Assembly: GCA_035763125.1 (NCBI GenBank)
Contig: DASUBU010000298.1
Span: 1-64,000 of the forward strand
Reading direction: 5' to 3'
Length of the DNA stretch: 64,000 bases
DNA from: SMAG-U1939 sp035763125
GTDB lineage: Bacteria > Chloroflexota > Ktedonobacteria > Ktedonobacterales > JADMIN01
The position numbers and the translations under genes are program-made. Of the stretch, positions 17,305 through 26,331 are shown in pieces (the stretch's first letter is position 1; each line of letters begins with the position of its first letter). The notes under the pieces are model-generated. The model saw nothing but the letters and a program-made list of their open reading frames with translations, was not told the origin of the DNA and searched no databases.

Positions 17305-17763
17305 ATGTCAGCAGGCGACAAGAACGCGACGAACAAGCCCGCGAAGGCGAGCAAGAGATTCACGGACGAGGAACGAGCCGCGATGAGGGAGCGCGCCCAA
17401 GAGCAGAAGGCACGCCCAGGAGCGGACAAGGCGGACGGGGAAAGCGCCGTGCTCGCGAAGATTGCCGAGATGCCGGCGCCGGATCGCGCCATGGCTGAGC
17501 GGCTGCACGCGATTATCACGACCAGCGCGCCAGCCCTCGCGCCGAGAACCTGGTACGGGATGCCCGCGTATGCTAAGGACGGTAAGGTCGTCTGTTTCTT
17601 CCAACCCGCGTCCAAGTTCAAGACGCGGTACGCGACGTTCGGCTTCAACGACAGCGCGCACCTCGACGACGGCGCCATGTGGCCGACCGCCTTCGCGCTG
17701 ACGGCGCTGGCCACTTCCGACGAGGAAAGGATCGCCGCGCTCGTAAAGCAGGCGGCGAGCTGA
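17305..17763 (+). CDS. DUF1801/YdhG-like protein
   Basis: 152 residues with a highly charged N-terminal third (Lys/Glu/Arg-rich, about 1-45) and a YdhG-like (DUF1801) core: MAERLHAIITTSAPALAPRTWYGMPAYA, then KVVCFFQPASKFKTRYATFGF and a C-terminal helix. The fold relates to bacterial frataxin-like 'iron chaperone' domains, but function is not settled. It lies 116 bases behind the VOC gene on the same strand. GGAG is placed 8 bases before the ATG. Confidence 0.8.
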   Translation: MSAGDKNATNKPAKASKRFTDEERAAMRERAQEQKARPGADKADGESAVLAKIAEMPAPDRAMAERLHAIITTSAPALAPRTWYGMPAYAKDGKVVCFFQPASKFKTRYATFGFNDSAHLDDGAMWPTAFALTALATSDEERIAALVKQAAS

Positions 17764-17860
17764 GGGCGCGCCGTCTGGCCTGGGTTGAAGGTCGCGACGG
17801 GCGACGGCCACTGATGGGTATCGCTTACTTTCTCTTGCAGGCGGGGCTTCTATAGACCGA

Positions 17861-18574
17861 TCACGTGTTCGGCTTGAGCCAGTCATAGGAGCGCCCGGCG
17901 TCGAAGATCGTGGATGCCGGCGCGTGCGCAGCATCGGCGGCGACCGCTAGCTGGGGGGAGCTCTCGGAGGGAGTGACGGGAAGCGCGGGCAGCACGAGAT
18001 CGCCCACGTTGGTGCCGTTGAGCGGCAGCGCCTGCTCCCAGCGCTCGTCCTCCTGCGCGGGCCGCGCGTCGTTGTCGTCGCCGGCATCTACCTCATCCTC
18101 TGCGTCGGTAGGTTGCGCGCTGTCGTTTGGTTCTGCCTGGTGATCGGGCGGCCATGCATCTGGAGAGGTGTCGTCGGTCTCCTCGACGGTCTCCGCGCCG
18201 TCAGCCAGCTCGGCGTGGGGCCAGGTGAAATCAGCGGGCAGCGGCGCCCACACCAGCAGCTCGCCATTCGGGCCGTGGTAGATCTGGGGCCTGCGCTCGG
18301 CGGGAACGCGTGCTGCAATCGCCACAGCACAGCGCCCTTCGGCGTGGATCACCTCGAGCAGCTCGAAGACCGATCGAATGCGCAGCACGGGCGCGGCTTC
18401 GGCCGGTTGCGCGTAGAGATCGCGCAGCTCGCGCAGCTCCGCCCCCACGACGATCAGCCGCAGGCCGGGCGCGACCCCGTGGCTCGTGCCGCGATTGACG
18501 AGTACCCACCCATCCTCGTTGACATGGATCACGTGCGCGGGCCAGATTGGAGCTGTGTCTGCCGTCGAAGTCAT
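17861..18574 (-). CDS. Hypothetical protein with an N-terminal beta-rich domain and acidic tail
   Basis: 237 residues. The first about 120 residues include ILVNRG-like turns (VLVNRGTSHGVAPGLRLIVV) and a following E-L-x-D-L element, resembling the FlgT C-terminal/SH3-like beta domain found in proteins that report 'intrinsic' values; that likeness is weak. Residues about 125-190 are strongly acidic and low in complexity (Glu, Asp, Pro, Ala). A hydrophobic-free C-terminus suggests a soluble cytoplasmic protein. GGGAGGAAC precedes the ATG. No firm function. Confidence 0.65.
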   Translation of the reverse strand: MTSTADTAPIWPAHVIHVNEDGWVLVNRGTSHGVAPGLRLIVVGAELRELRDLYAQPAEAAPVLRIRSVFELLEVIHAEGRCAVAIAARVPAERRPQIYHGPNGELLVWAPLPADFTWPHAELADGAETVEETDDTSPDAWPPDHQAEPNDSAQPTDAEDEVDAGDDNDARPAQEDERWEQALPLNGTNVGDLVLPALPVTPSESSPQLAVAADAAHAPASTIFDAGRSYDWLKPNT

Positions 18575-18735
18575 CGGTCGGGTTCCTCCCTGCGCCGTCC
18601 AAAGTAGTCGCGAGCCAGCGTTCGCAACGGCTCAGTCCAGCCGCAGTATAGCGGCTGGCGGCTCGCTCGGCAACGGGGCCGCATCGCGGGTGAGGATCGC
18701 GGCAGGGAGAGGCGAGGGGCGTGCGCCCCGCTCGC

Positions 18736-19152
18736 CTATGGCTCGCGCTGTGCCCTCGGCAGAAATCGCTCGATGAGCGCCTCGACATCCGTGAGGTCAA
18801 ACGGCTTCGGCAGCACAGCATCGGCGCCCAGTGAATCCATGTACTGCGTGCCCGCCGCCGACATCAGCACGATGGCCGCTGGGCGATAGCCGCCGACCGC
18901 CGCGTCGGCGCGCAGCGCAGCCATAAGCTCCGCCCCGGTCATCTGGGGCATCATGAGGTCGGTGATGATGAGCGCGGGGTGATAGGTCAGCGCAAGCTCG
19001 AGCGCCTGCCGACCATGCGCCGCCACCAGCGGCAGGCCGCCGCACTCCTCGACAATGTAGGCCAGCGCCTGCGCGATAGGCTCGTCGTCATCGGCAATCA
19101 AGACCACGCCGGAGCTACCGACCGGACTGCCTGACTCACTATCATCCTGCAT
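18736..19152 (-). CDS. Single-domain response regulator (CheY-like receiver)
   Basis: 138 residues with no output domain. The phosphorylation pocket is complete: acidic pair Asp21-Asp22 in LIADDDEP, phospho-acceptor Asp65 in IITDLMMPQMTG, Ser98 in VLMSAAG and Lys116 in VLPKPFDL. Its start overlaps the end of the KaiC-like ATPase gene by 11 bases, so the two are co-translated. That linkage suggests the receiver works with the ATPase. No histidine kinase gene is nearby. Confidence 0.9.
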   Translation of the reverse strand: MQDDSESGSPVGSSGVVLIADDDEPIAQALAYIVEECGGLPLVAAHGRQALELALTYHPALIITDLMMPQMTGAELMAALRADAAVGGYRPAAIVLMSAAGTQYMDSLGADAVLPKPFDLTDVEALIERFLPRAQREP

Positions 19153-20818
19153 CGTCGGTGCTCCCGGGTCTCAACGGTGGCTGGGAAGGCTTCGGTTGCG
19201 CCGGCCTGTTCCGGCTGTGCCGCGGCTCTTCGCCTGACTGAAGGTGCCCTGCGTGCTGTTGTTGGCGCTCGGTGATGCCGGCGAGCACATCGTGCTCGCT
19301 CATGCCAGGCTCCAAGACTTCCAACCCGGCCGGGCTGGTGATGCGAAACTCCCGCAGGGTGGTGTCGTGGCCGGAGAAGCGCAGCTTGAGTACCGCCAGG
19401 ATACGGTGTAGTTCTCCCGCGTACGGCACCTGTTGCAGCAGAATCACATTCTCAGCGAGCACCGAGAGCGGATCAGCGGAGAAGTCCAGGGTTGCCGCGA
19501 TGGCCTTGTCGGTCTCCTTGAGCATCAGTGCCGTCACTCCCCGCTCCCGTAGCGCAATGAGCAGGGCTGCCAGGTAGTCCTCAAGACGCTGCGGATCAGG
19601 GCTGCGTAGAATGGCTCGCTCCAGCTCGGCGACGCTGTCAATGACCAGACGGCGCGCCCCTGTGTGGTCGAGCAGGTGCAGCAGCCGGTCGGCCAGAATG
19701 TCGGCATTGACCTTGATCGGCGGGACTTCCAGGAATGTGAGGCTCCCTCCTGGCCGAAGCGCCTTCTCCAGCGCAGGGCCAATCTCGAATGCAGAGGCCG
19801 CCAGCCGAAGCTGGCGCTGGCTCTCGCGGAAGCCCAGATATGCCACTGCCTCTCCGTTGCGCACGCCAGCCAATGCGAAATAGAGTGACATCAGTGTCTT
19901 GCCGGTCCCCAGGCTACCGACAAGCAGTGTGCAGGTCGCGCGTGGGATGCCTCCCGCGAGCATGGTATCCAGCTCTGGCAGGCCGAACGCTGCCCGCGCC
20001 GGCCCAGGGTCCAGCGCTGATTCTGACTGGGCGCCCCCGGGCGCCGCACCCTGCGTCTGCGCTTCGCTGCCCAGCACATCCGCCGCGATGCGCTCCTCGA
20101 GCTGTGGATACACGCTTACACCGTCCGCGCTCAATGTCATCGCGTGGAGACCAGGCAGTGGCGCCGATGTACGTGCCTTGATCACTTCGATGCCGCGATG
20201 CTGCCGAACGCCGAACAGTTGATACTGCATGCCCAGGATCACGTCAGCGGTGGTGGCCTCAGGGAAGAAGGTGGGGTCGCGCGGATCGGTTTCGGCAGTG
20301 ATGAGCAGTGTGGCGCCGAGTGCGCTGAGCGTTGTGCCAACGGTGAAGAGAAATTGGCGAGCGGCTCGGGCACTACCGGTCAAGCTGTCCAGACCGCGGA
20401 ACCCATCGAGTACCACCACTGCGGCCTTGACCCGCCGAGCCTCGGAGAGGATCGCGTCGGCGGCAGTTTCCAGGCCCTCAGCAAGGGAGCTCTGCAAGCT
20501 CAAGAACTGAACCACTCCGCCGATCAGACTGGGCTCGAAGTAGCTGAATGCCCGCAGGTGGGCGATCAGCTTGCTGGTTGACTCTGAGAACGCCGTCAGG
20601 ATGAGCACGCGCTTGCCGGCGCGTGCGGCGGTAAACGCGATCTGGCCCGCCAGCGTCGTCTTGCCGCTGCCAGGCACGCCCAGCACGAGCACCAGCGAAC
20701 CGCGGGGCAGGCCACCGCCCAGGATGCGATCCAGATGCGGCACCCCTGTGAGATCACGCGGCTCCGGTGCCGCGGGGCTGCCACCGCGGGGGTCGCCTGA
20801 GTTGTCGGTCGCTCCCAT
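19142..20818 (-). CDS. KaiC-like protein with two RecA-type ATPase domains
   Basis: 558 residues. Domain 1 has Walker A GVPGSGKT (47-54) and Walker B VVVLDG (134-139); domain 2 has Walker A GSLGTGKT (301-308) and Walker B RLVIDS. Each domain opens with the GVPxLDRILGGGLPRG-type lead-in of the KaiC family. KaiC carries two adjacent Glu residues after each Walker A; here they read FSES and FRES, so only the second Glu is kept. A Pro/Gln/Arg-rich tail of about 45 residues ends the protein. No kaiA or kaiB gene is seen. It is likely an ATP-driven signalling protein rather than a full clock component. Confidence 0.88.
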   Translation of the reverse strand: MGATDNSGDPRGGSPAAPEPRDLTGVPHLDRILGGGLPRGSLVLVLGVPGSGKTTLAGQIAFTAARAGKRVLILTAFSESTSKLIAHLRAFSYFEPSLIGGVVQFLSLQSSLAEGLETAADAILSEARRVKAAVVVLDGFRGLDSLTGSARAARQFLFTVGTTLSALGATLLITAETDPRDPTFFPEATTADVILGMQYQLFGVRQHRGIEVIKARTSAPLPGLHAMTLSADGVSVYPQLEERIAADVLGSEAQTQGAAPGGAQSESALDPGPARAAFGLPELDTMLAGGIPRATCTLLVGSLGTGKTLMSLYFALAGVRNGEAVAYLGFRESQRQLRLAASAFEIGPALEKALRPGGSLTFLEVPPIKVNADILADRLLHLLDHTGARRLVIDSVAELERAILRSPDPQRLEDYLAALLIALRERGVTALMLKETDKAIAATLDFSADPLSVLAENVILLQQVPYAGELHRILAVLKLRFSGHDTTLREFRITSPAGLEVLEPGMSEHDVLAGITERQQQHAGHLQSGEEPRHSRNRPAQPKPSQPPLRPGSTDDAG

Positions 20819-21375
20819 TCCGCCCAGACCCTTCCGAGTATGATCGAAAGCCCCACAGCTTGAACTGTCAAGGCCGATCTTCGGCCCGGAGCGGCGCTTC
20901 GGTCACATGAATAGACGGCTGTCATCTGCATTGCCGTGCGGATGTCCGTCACCGGTGATTTGCAGAGCACATCAGCACAATGCGTGCCCTTTCCGCCACG
21001 GCTATCGCTCTGCCGTTTTCATCGCGCGTCGCGGCGCGAGGTGAGGCTCGGCGGCGATGATTCTGTGACGGTTTTGTGACACAGCCAGGGTGGCGTGACA
21101 CCGCGAAGCTCTGGCATAATCGGGCGGCTCTCGTGACATCTAGGCGGCTCCATGATAGAATGGCCCCGCCCGATGTCGGCCTTAACTCTTGGCTCGACCC
21201 GCAGCGCTTGCCCGGAACGGAGAGCTCAGCGAGACGAGCGGGTGGCGGCAGGGGGTAGTGTATTGTATGAGTGCGGCAGCCCGGTCACGCGGGTGCGGCC
21301 GCAGACGCGCCGCCAAACAGAGCACGGGAGCGGCGAGACGAGACAAGCCAGATTGAGAGCATAAGGGGGGCCGGT
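20819..21375. other. Long divergent intergenic region with GTGAC repeats
   Basis: 557 bases between the KaiC-like gene (-) and the ferritin-like gene (+). It contains four GTGAC elements between about 21066 and 21137, and a promoter-like pair at 21133-21161. The part after 21168 would be an untranslated leader of about 200 bases. No ORF with protein-like composition was found in it. Confidence 0.5.
21133..21161 (+). promoter_or_regulatory. Sigma-70-type promoter for the ferritin-like gene
   Basis: -35 GTGACA (21133-21138), a 17-base spacer and -10 TAGAAT (21156-21161). Both boxes match consensus at five of six positions. The transcript would start near 21168, about 208 bases before the start codon. 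Confidence 0.5.
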
Positions 21376-22188
21376 GTGTCTGTAGACGTAGACGCGGCAA
21401 AGACGAGCGTAGCGCAGGCAGCCGCCGAGGGCATGCGGCGCTACTACGCGCTGGCGAAGAAGCAGGCCTGGGATATCAAGGCGCTGCCGTGGAACGAGCT
21501 GGCGCCGGTCCCCGAGGGCAGCAACGCCTCGCCGGAGAAGAAGGCTCGGCGTCACAGCATGTGGCGCTCGGTGGTGACGCAGCAGCTTCAGGCGGATATG
21601 ATCGCCGTGCAGTGTGCGACTCAACTCTTGAGCGCGTCTCCAGACTGGGAGGCGCGGCTCTACTACACGACAATGACCAATGATGAGAGCCGCCACTGCG
21701 AGGTCTGGATGCGCCTGAGCGATGAGATTGGCGGAGTCTGCGAGCCGGATCCGTTCCTCGAGAAGCTCGGCAATCTGACGATGAACCTCGACACGCTCGA
21801 AGAGAAGATCTGGCTCTTCCAGTGCGCCTTCGAGGGCATGGTGATCCCGCGCTTCCACCAGATCGCGGCGGCGGCGCCCAATACGGTGCTGGGCGACATC
21901 TGCACCCGCATCGCGATTGACGACGGCATCCACCACGGCTCAGGCGTCGTCTACGAGCGGCTGCTGCTGGAGCGCGCGACCGACAAGACGAAGCGATCCA
22001 TTGAGCGGGTCTCCAAGGAGATGTGGCCGCTCTACGTGCAGCACATTACGTGGCGCCCGCGCGAGCGGAGCTGGGCCAGCGCGGCGATGCGCTCGCGCGA
22101 CTTCGCGATGGTACGCCAGCAGCGTGAGGACATCATGAAGATGGCCGCCGGCTTTGGGATGGATATCGAGTTCGAGCTGCCGCTGTAG
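21376..22188 (+). CDS. Ferritin-like diiron-fold protein
   Basis: 270 residues from a GTG at 21376. Helical throughout, with metal-ligand-like motifs: Glu104-x-x-His107 in TNDESRHCEVW, Glu153 in CAFEGMVIPRF and Asp183-x-x-His186 in IDDGIHHGSG. The first-helix carboxylate is less clear (Asp74 is a candidate). This is the pattern of ferritin-like di-iron oxygenases/oxidases, related broadly to AurF, R2 and R2-like proteins. The substrate is unknown. The longer upstream frame lacks these features, and AAGGGGGG precedes the chosen GTG. Confidence 0.75.
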   Translation: MSVDVDAAKTSVAQAAAEGMRRYYALAKKQAWDIKALPWNELAPVPEGSNASPEKKARRHSMWRSVVTQQLQADMIAVQCATQLLSASPDWEARLYYTTMTNDESRHCEVWMRLSDEIGGVCEPDPFLEKLGNLTMNLDTLEEKIWLFQCAFEGMVIPRFHQIAAAAPNTVLGDICTRIAIDDGIHHGSGVVYERLLLERATDKTKRSIERVSKEMWPLYVQHITWRPRERSWASAAMRSRDFAMVRQQREDIMKMAAGFGMDIEFELPL

Positions 22189-22231
22189 GCGCGGCGCGCA
22201 GGCTGCGCTCCACACGCGCCGCGCGGCCGGT

Positions 22232-22924
22232 TCAGCGTCCCGCGGCGAAGATGACGTGCCACACGCCGCCGGCCCACTTGGCGTCCAGCGCATAGCAGCC
22301 GGACTGTGGAATGAGCAGCGTCGCGGCCCACTCGCGCCAGTTAGTCCTCGGCTGGCCGTGATACTCGGCTGGCCCAGGAATGCTTGGGTCCAGCACGAGC
22401 GTCTGTGTGGCGAGCGTGGGCGGAATGTCGCGGATCCACCACAGCGCCGTGTTGGTCTGCAGGTCGGTGACACGCACGCTGACCGTTTCGAGAGCGTTGG
22501 GGCCGACTTCCCAGATGAACCTGGCGTCCGGCCACGAGTCCGCACCGTGCGCACCCAGGTGAAGCGTGGTGGGGTAGTAGGTGCTTGGCAGCCAGATAAT
22601 GTCCTGGCCGATGAATTCCACACGCCCACCGAATGTGCCGAAGCCCGATGGGAATGTCATGGTCTGATTCTTCGAGCTGGCAGCGGGGCAGTGTGGCGGT
22701 GGCGGGCCGAGCGGGCTGGAGGCAGCCTGTGGCCCCGGCAGGGCCGCCGGGGTGACGGTTGGCGAGGGGGTGGCGGTGGCGGTGGCGGTGGCCGTTGGCG
22801 TCGGCGATGGCGCCTGCGTGGCGGCTGGGTCGCAACTGGCCAGCAGCACGACGAGCACACACAGCACGATGGCAAGCGCGAACCGTCGCGCCGGACGCAG
22901 AGACAGCCAGCCGGTCGTTCGCAT
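22232..22924 (-). CDS. Secreted lipoprotein of unknown function
   Basis: 230 residues. A basic N-terminus, a hydrophobic stretch (FALAIVLCVLVVLLASC) and the lipobox LLASC give a type II signal peptide with the lipidated Cys at about 31. A Thr/Ala/Pro-rich linker (about 32-75) follows, then a roughly 150-residue domain rich in aromatic residues and beta-type segments (FPSGFGTFGGRVEFIG, WAATLLIPQSGCYALDA). That ending suggests a carbohydrate-binding or immunoglobulin-like fold, but no family is certain. It is divergent from the SMC operon. Confidence 0.75.
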   Translation of the reverse strand: MRTTGWLSLRPARRFALAIVLCVLVVLLASCDPAATQAPSPTPTATATATATPSPTVTPAALPGPQAASSPLGPPPPHCPAASSKNQTMTFPSGFGTFGGRVEFIGQDIIWLPSTYYPTTLHLGAHGADSWPDARFIWEVGPNALETVSVRVTDLQTNTALWWIRDIPPTLATQTLVLDPSIPGPAEYHGQPRTNWREWAATLLIPQSGCYALDAKWAGGVWHVIFAAGR

Positions 22925-23317
22925 GATGCTCCCCTCATCGCATGTGCGTACCTACTATCATATCGCGTCCGAGTGTACAGACGGCGGCGACGAATCTCGC
23001 GTTCCCGTGCGAGCCAGAAGCACCGGATCACCACGGCGAGCGCGGCTGGGACCTTTGGCGGGGCGCTGGTACCTTTTGGCGTGCGAGCGGCGCCTGGACA
23101 CGTGTAATACACTGCGCATGGTATACTCCCGTTGCCTGGCGGCGCCGCTTGCTGCCTGGCCTGGGACGCCTGTTCCAGTGCCACGAGCCATGCGAGGAGC
23201 GCCTGTCAAGTCTCCACAGCCCGGCGCTGCAGGGCGGGGCGCAGACGAGGACGGGCGGAGACGCTGGAGTCACCGCGGCCAGAGCATGCCAGGGACGGCA
23301 CAGGCACGGAGGCGGGT
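22925..23317. other. Divergent intergenic region before the SMC operon
   Basis: 393 bases between the lipoprotein gene (-) and the JetA-like gene (+). An extended -10 (TGG plus TATACT, 23119-23127) is the best promoter candidate for the operon. The rest is GC-rich without a supported gene, and long open frames running through it lack start signals. Confidence 0.4.
23119..23127 (+). promoter_or_regulatory. Extended -10 element upstream of the SMC operon
   Basis: TGG followed directly by TATACT (23122-23127) matches an extended -10 box. No good -35 lies 16-18 bases upstream; a TGGACA lies 21 bases away. A transcript from here would have a leader of about 185 bases. Confidence 0.35.
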
Positions 23318-25450
23318 GTGATCGGAGACGACCAGCGCATCGCGGACCTCTCGCGGGCGGCCGAGGCGATCATCGCCGGACCGCCCGAGTTTCTGCGTGC
23401 ATTCGTCGGCGACGAGGGCGGCCTGCGCCAGCAGCGGCGAGCGGTGATCGTCGCGTCGCTGCGCCAGCAAGAGAATGACGGCCGGGTGGGCGTCTCAGTA
23501 GACGAGCTGGCGGCCGACCTGGAGGCGGTGCTGCGGCTGCGCGGGCAAGCGCCGCCGGATGACGTGCGCGGCGAGGTGGTGGAGGTGCTGCGCCAGCTCG
23601 AAGGCTGGCAGGCGGTGGACGGCGGCCTCGCGCCGGAGCGTGCGGAGCGCGATGGGCTGCGGCGGCGAGTCGAGCGCGACTACGCTCTGGCGCGCTCGCT
23701 GCGCGTCTTTCTGCCGCATTGGGACGAGGTGCAGCGGGCGCTGCGGCGGCGCTACATCAGCCTCAGCGCCAACTACTTCGCCCAGGCCATCGCCGCGCTG
23801 GATACGCTGCTCGACGAGCTGCACTACGAGGACACCGATCCCCTGCGCACCCACACCGCGTGGCAGTCGCTGCGCCAGGCGTTGCATGGCATCATCACCG
23901 AGTCGCGCGATTTTGCCCGCGAGCTGCGCTCGCTGCGCGTGGATGGCAATCACCCCGAGGTGCTGGCCGACATCGCCGACCGGCTGGGTGTGCTGCACGA
24001 GAAGTTCTTCCGCGTGGCAGCCGAGGGCGCGGCGCAGGTGCGCGAGCGACTCGAGCGCCTGCGCGACGAGCGGCATGAGGGGGCGAACGTGCGCCGCCTG
24101 CAGGAGACGCTGCGCACCCGCGAGGAGGAGTGGAGCGTCGGCCTGGGCGAGACCGAGGACGAGCGGCGCGAGCGGCTGGACGCTGTGGCGCACGAGGTGC
24201 TGCATGAGCTGTGGATTTTCGAGCGGCTGATGGCTGAGAACGGCCCTGGCTCGTGGCGCGAAGCGGCAAAGGCGATCAGCCTGGCACTGGTGGATCTCAC
24301 CGAACGCATCCACTCGGCCATCTCGCTGCGCTTGCAGCAGACGCAGGCCATCGCGGCGCTGCTGCGGCGCGCGCGCGACCTGGCCACCGGCGGGCCCGAC
24401 GCGACACAGCGTGCCCGGCAATATCTGTGGAACGCCTCAGGAGCGGTGCATGCGGCGGTCTGGGTGCAGCAGCGGCCCTCCAGCGACGACCAGGTGCGTC
24501 TGGACCGCTGGCTGCATCTGAAGGGCGGCTCGCCGCTGCCCCTGGTGGACGAGGATACCTGGCGCAAGTCCATTCTCCCGCGGCACCGTCCCGCGCCGCC
24601 GGCGCCGCCCTCGGCACTGGTGACCGGCGAAGACTGGGATCCGGGCGAAGATCCGCGGATGCGCGAGCAAGAGGAGGCGCGCGCGCGGCTGGTAGAGCGC
24701 ATGATCGCGGCTGGCTCGGCGGAGGCGCTGACAACGCTTGAGTCGTTCGACGAGCTGCGCTTGCTGGCGTCGCTGCTGTGGCTGCCGCGCGATAGCGCAC
24801 CGCTCCGGCGGCTGGGCCTGAAGATCTCGCCGGCGGCCGCGGGAACGGCTGCGCGGGCGGTGCTGCGCGGGCCGGAGTTCGAGGTGGAGCTTGACAACTA
24901 CCGCTTTCACTCGCTGGCGGCCGCCCGGCGGGCGGGAGCAGCCGCCGAGGAGCGCCCGGCGGCAAGTGTGCCTCTCCGGCGCCTTGCGGCCAGCCAGCCG
25001 ACACAGCAGCATCCGCCGCGGCCGATGGTCGTGCGCGAGCCGCAGCGAGCACCCGCCTCTGCCGCAGCGGCTCCAGCCGCAATGGGGATGGGATCGGCGC
25101 GCCAGCAAGGGAGTGCGACGCCCGTGCCCGTATCCGCGTCGCCGCCGATTGCCGCTCGCCCGACGCCGCCAGATGTCGCCCTGCCAACGCATCCCCTGCC
25201 GCCAGACGCAGCCCAGCCGACGCACCCCCTGGACGATTCGGAGGTCTATGCGACACGTCCGCTGCCAGCCCTTCCGCAGGGGGTGCGGCCGACACATCCG
25301 CTGCAGCCGCCGGATACGCTGCCCGCAAGCCCACAGCCACGCGAGCAGCCGCCGGTAAGCCAGGGACAGGGACAAGGGCGCAAGCTGTGGCCGTTCGGCC
25401 GGGGCCGCGGCAAGGGCGACCAGCACGACTCGGCGCGCGATGGCGGGTAG
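23318..25450 (+). CDS. JetA/MukF/MksF-like subunit of an SMC (Wadjet/MksBEF-type) complex
   Basis: 710 residues from a GTG at 23318 with GGAGG at 23308-23312. The first about 480 residues are helix-rich with long charged heptad-like stretches (QEENDGRVGVSVDEL, then RDYALARSLRVFLPHWDEVQRA), as expected for kleisin-like MukF/MksF proteins that begin with a winged-helix region. Residues from about 560 are Ala/Pro-rich and probably disordered; three PTHPL motifs lie at about 621-667. The gene is followed 29 bases later by the JetB-like gene and that by the SMC gene, which is the basis of the call. DUF2397-type proteins occupy the same position in related four-gene systems and cannot be excluded. 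Confidence 0.7.
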   Translation: MIGDDQRIADLSRAAEAIIAGPPEFLRAFVGDEGGLRQQRRAVIVASLRQQENDGRVGVSVDELAADLEAVLRLRGQAPPDDVRGEVVEVLRQLEGWQAVDGGLAPERAERDGLRRRVERDYALARSLRVFLPHWDEVQRALRRRYISLSANYFAQAIAALDTLLDELHYEDTDPLRTHTAWQSLRQALHGIITESRDFARELRSLRVDGNHPEVLADIADRLGVLHEKFFRVAAEGAAQVRERLERLRDERHEGANVRRLQETLRTREEEWSVGLGETEDERRERLDAVAHEVLHELWIFERLMAENGPGSWREAAKAISLALVDLTERIHSAISLRLQQTQAIAALLRRARDLATGGPDATQRARQYLWNASGAVHAAVWVQQRPSSDDQVRLDRWLHLKGGSPLPLVDEDTWRKSILPRHRPAPPAPPSALVTGEDWDPGEDPRMREQEEARARLVERMIAAGSAEALTTLESFDELRLLASLLWLPRDSAPLRRLGLKISPAAAGTAARAVLRGPEFEVELDNYRFHSLAAARRAGAAAEERPAASVPLRRLAASQPTQQHPPRPMVVREPQRAPASAAAAPAAMGMGSARQQGSATPVPVSASPPIAARPTPPDVALPTHPLPPDAAQPTHPLDDSEVYATRPLPALPQGVRPTHPLQPPDTLPASPQPREQPPVSQGQGQGRKLWPFGRGRGKGDQHDSARDGG

Positions 25451-25479
25451 ATAGCTAGCAGGCGGAGCGAGCACACGAT

Positions 25480-26331
25480 ATGCCAACGTATACAGGACAG
25501 CGAGAGCAGGAGCTGGCGCGGCGCGTCAGGCGCATGCTGATCGAGCAGAGCGCGATTTTGGCTGAAGAGTCACCCGACGAGTTCGCCTGGCTCTCCAAGC
25601 ACTACCCCGAAGAGCAGCGCTTCTTCGAGGAAGAGCTGGGCGCGCTGATCGAGCTGCGGCTGGGCCGCTGGGCGCGCGCGTACTGGCCGATGGCGCCGCG
25701 GCAGCGCGAGCTGTGCATCGCCGATGTCTTCGAGCTGACCACACGCAAGCAGACCGCCTACGCCTGCCTGATCCGCGCGTATCGCAGTGTGCGGCTGCTG
25801 GAGGCCGGCGAGTCGGCCAACACGTTCCGCTTCGCCGATCTATTCCGCTATGTGGCCGAGGATGGGCAGCGCCAGTCGCCATGGCTCAGCTTCGACGAGG
25901 GCGTGATCAACGATGCGCTGGCCACGCGCGGCGAGGCCGACGCCGGCGACGACGAAGAGCTGCTGGAGATCGCCGCCGAGAACGCGAAGGGCAGAGGCCG
26001 CAAGAAGGCCGCGGCAAACGGCGAAGCGGCGGCGGCGACCGCCACCGCCAGCCGGCCACGCAAGACCTCAGCGGCGCCTCAGCGCCTGGGCGCGGCTCAG
26101 CGTGTGCGCGCCAATCAGCGCGCCTTCTATCAGGCGTTCGCGGCGTTCGAGCGGCTGCGGCTGCTGCGGCGCATCGGTGCCGACGACCGCCAGCGCGCCG
26201 ACGAGCGCTACAAGCTCGATGACCGCGACTATAGCGGCATTTACGAGTTCACCGACCTGATTGATCGCTTCCTGCCGCCGGCGGGGCTGGTGGTGCACGA
26301 CGAGCTGAACCCCGACGGAGGCACGGCGTGA
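25480..26331 (+). CDS. JetB/MukE/MksE-like subunit of the SMC complex
   Basis: 283 residues with two globular ends. The N-terminal about 145 residues carry a helix-rich domain (FAWLSKHYPEEQRFFEEEL, LTTRKQTAYACLIRAYRSVRLL), and the C-terminal about 75 residues a second winged-helix-like domain ending DRDYSGIYEFTDLIDRFLPP. Between them is a low-complexity Ala/Lys/Thr linker (about 150-200). This matches the KITE-type subunits that join kleisin and SMC head. The stop overlaps the SMC gene start by 4 bases (GTGA, 26328-26331), so expression is coupled. Confidence 0.7.
   Translation: MPTYTGQREQELARRVRRMLIEQSAILAEESPDEFAWLSKHYPEEQRFFEEELGALIELRLGRWARAYWPMAPRQRELCIADVFELTTRKQTAYACLIRAYRSVRLLEAGESANTFRFADLFRYVAEDGQRQSPWLSFDEGVINDALATRGEADAGDDEELLEIAAENAKGRGRKKAAANGEAAAATATASRPRKTSAAPQRLGAAQRVRANQRAFYQAFAAFERLRLLRRIGADDRQRADERYKLDDRDYSGIYEFTDLIDRFLPPAGLVVHDELNPDGGTA

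Noticed and set aside
23495..25486. Several long minus-strand frames
   Set aside because: Typical high-GC shadows of the JetA-like gene.
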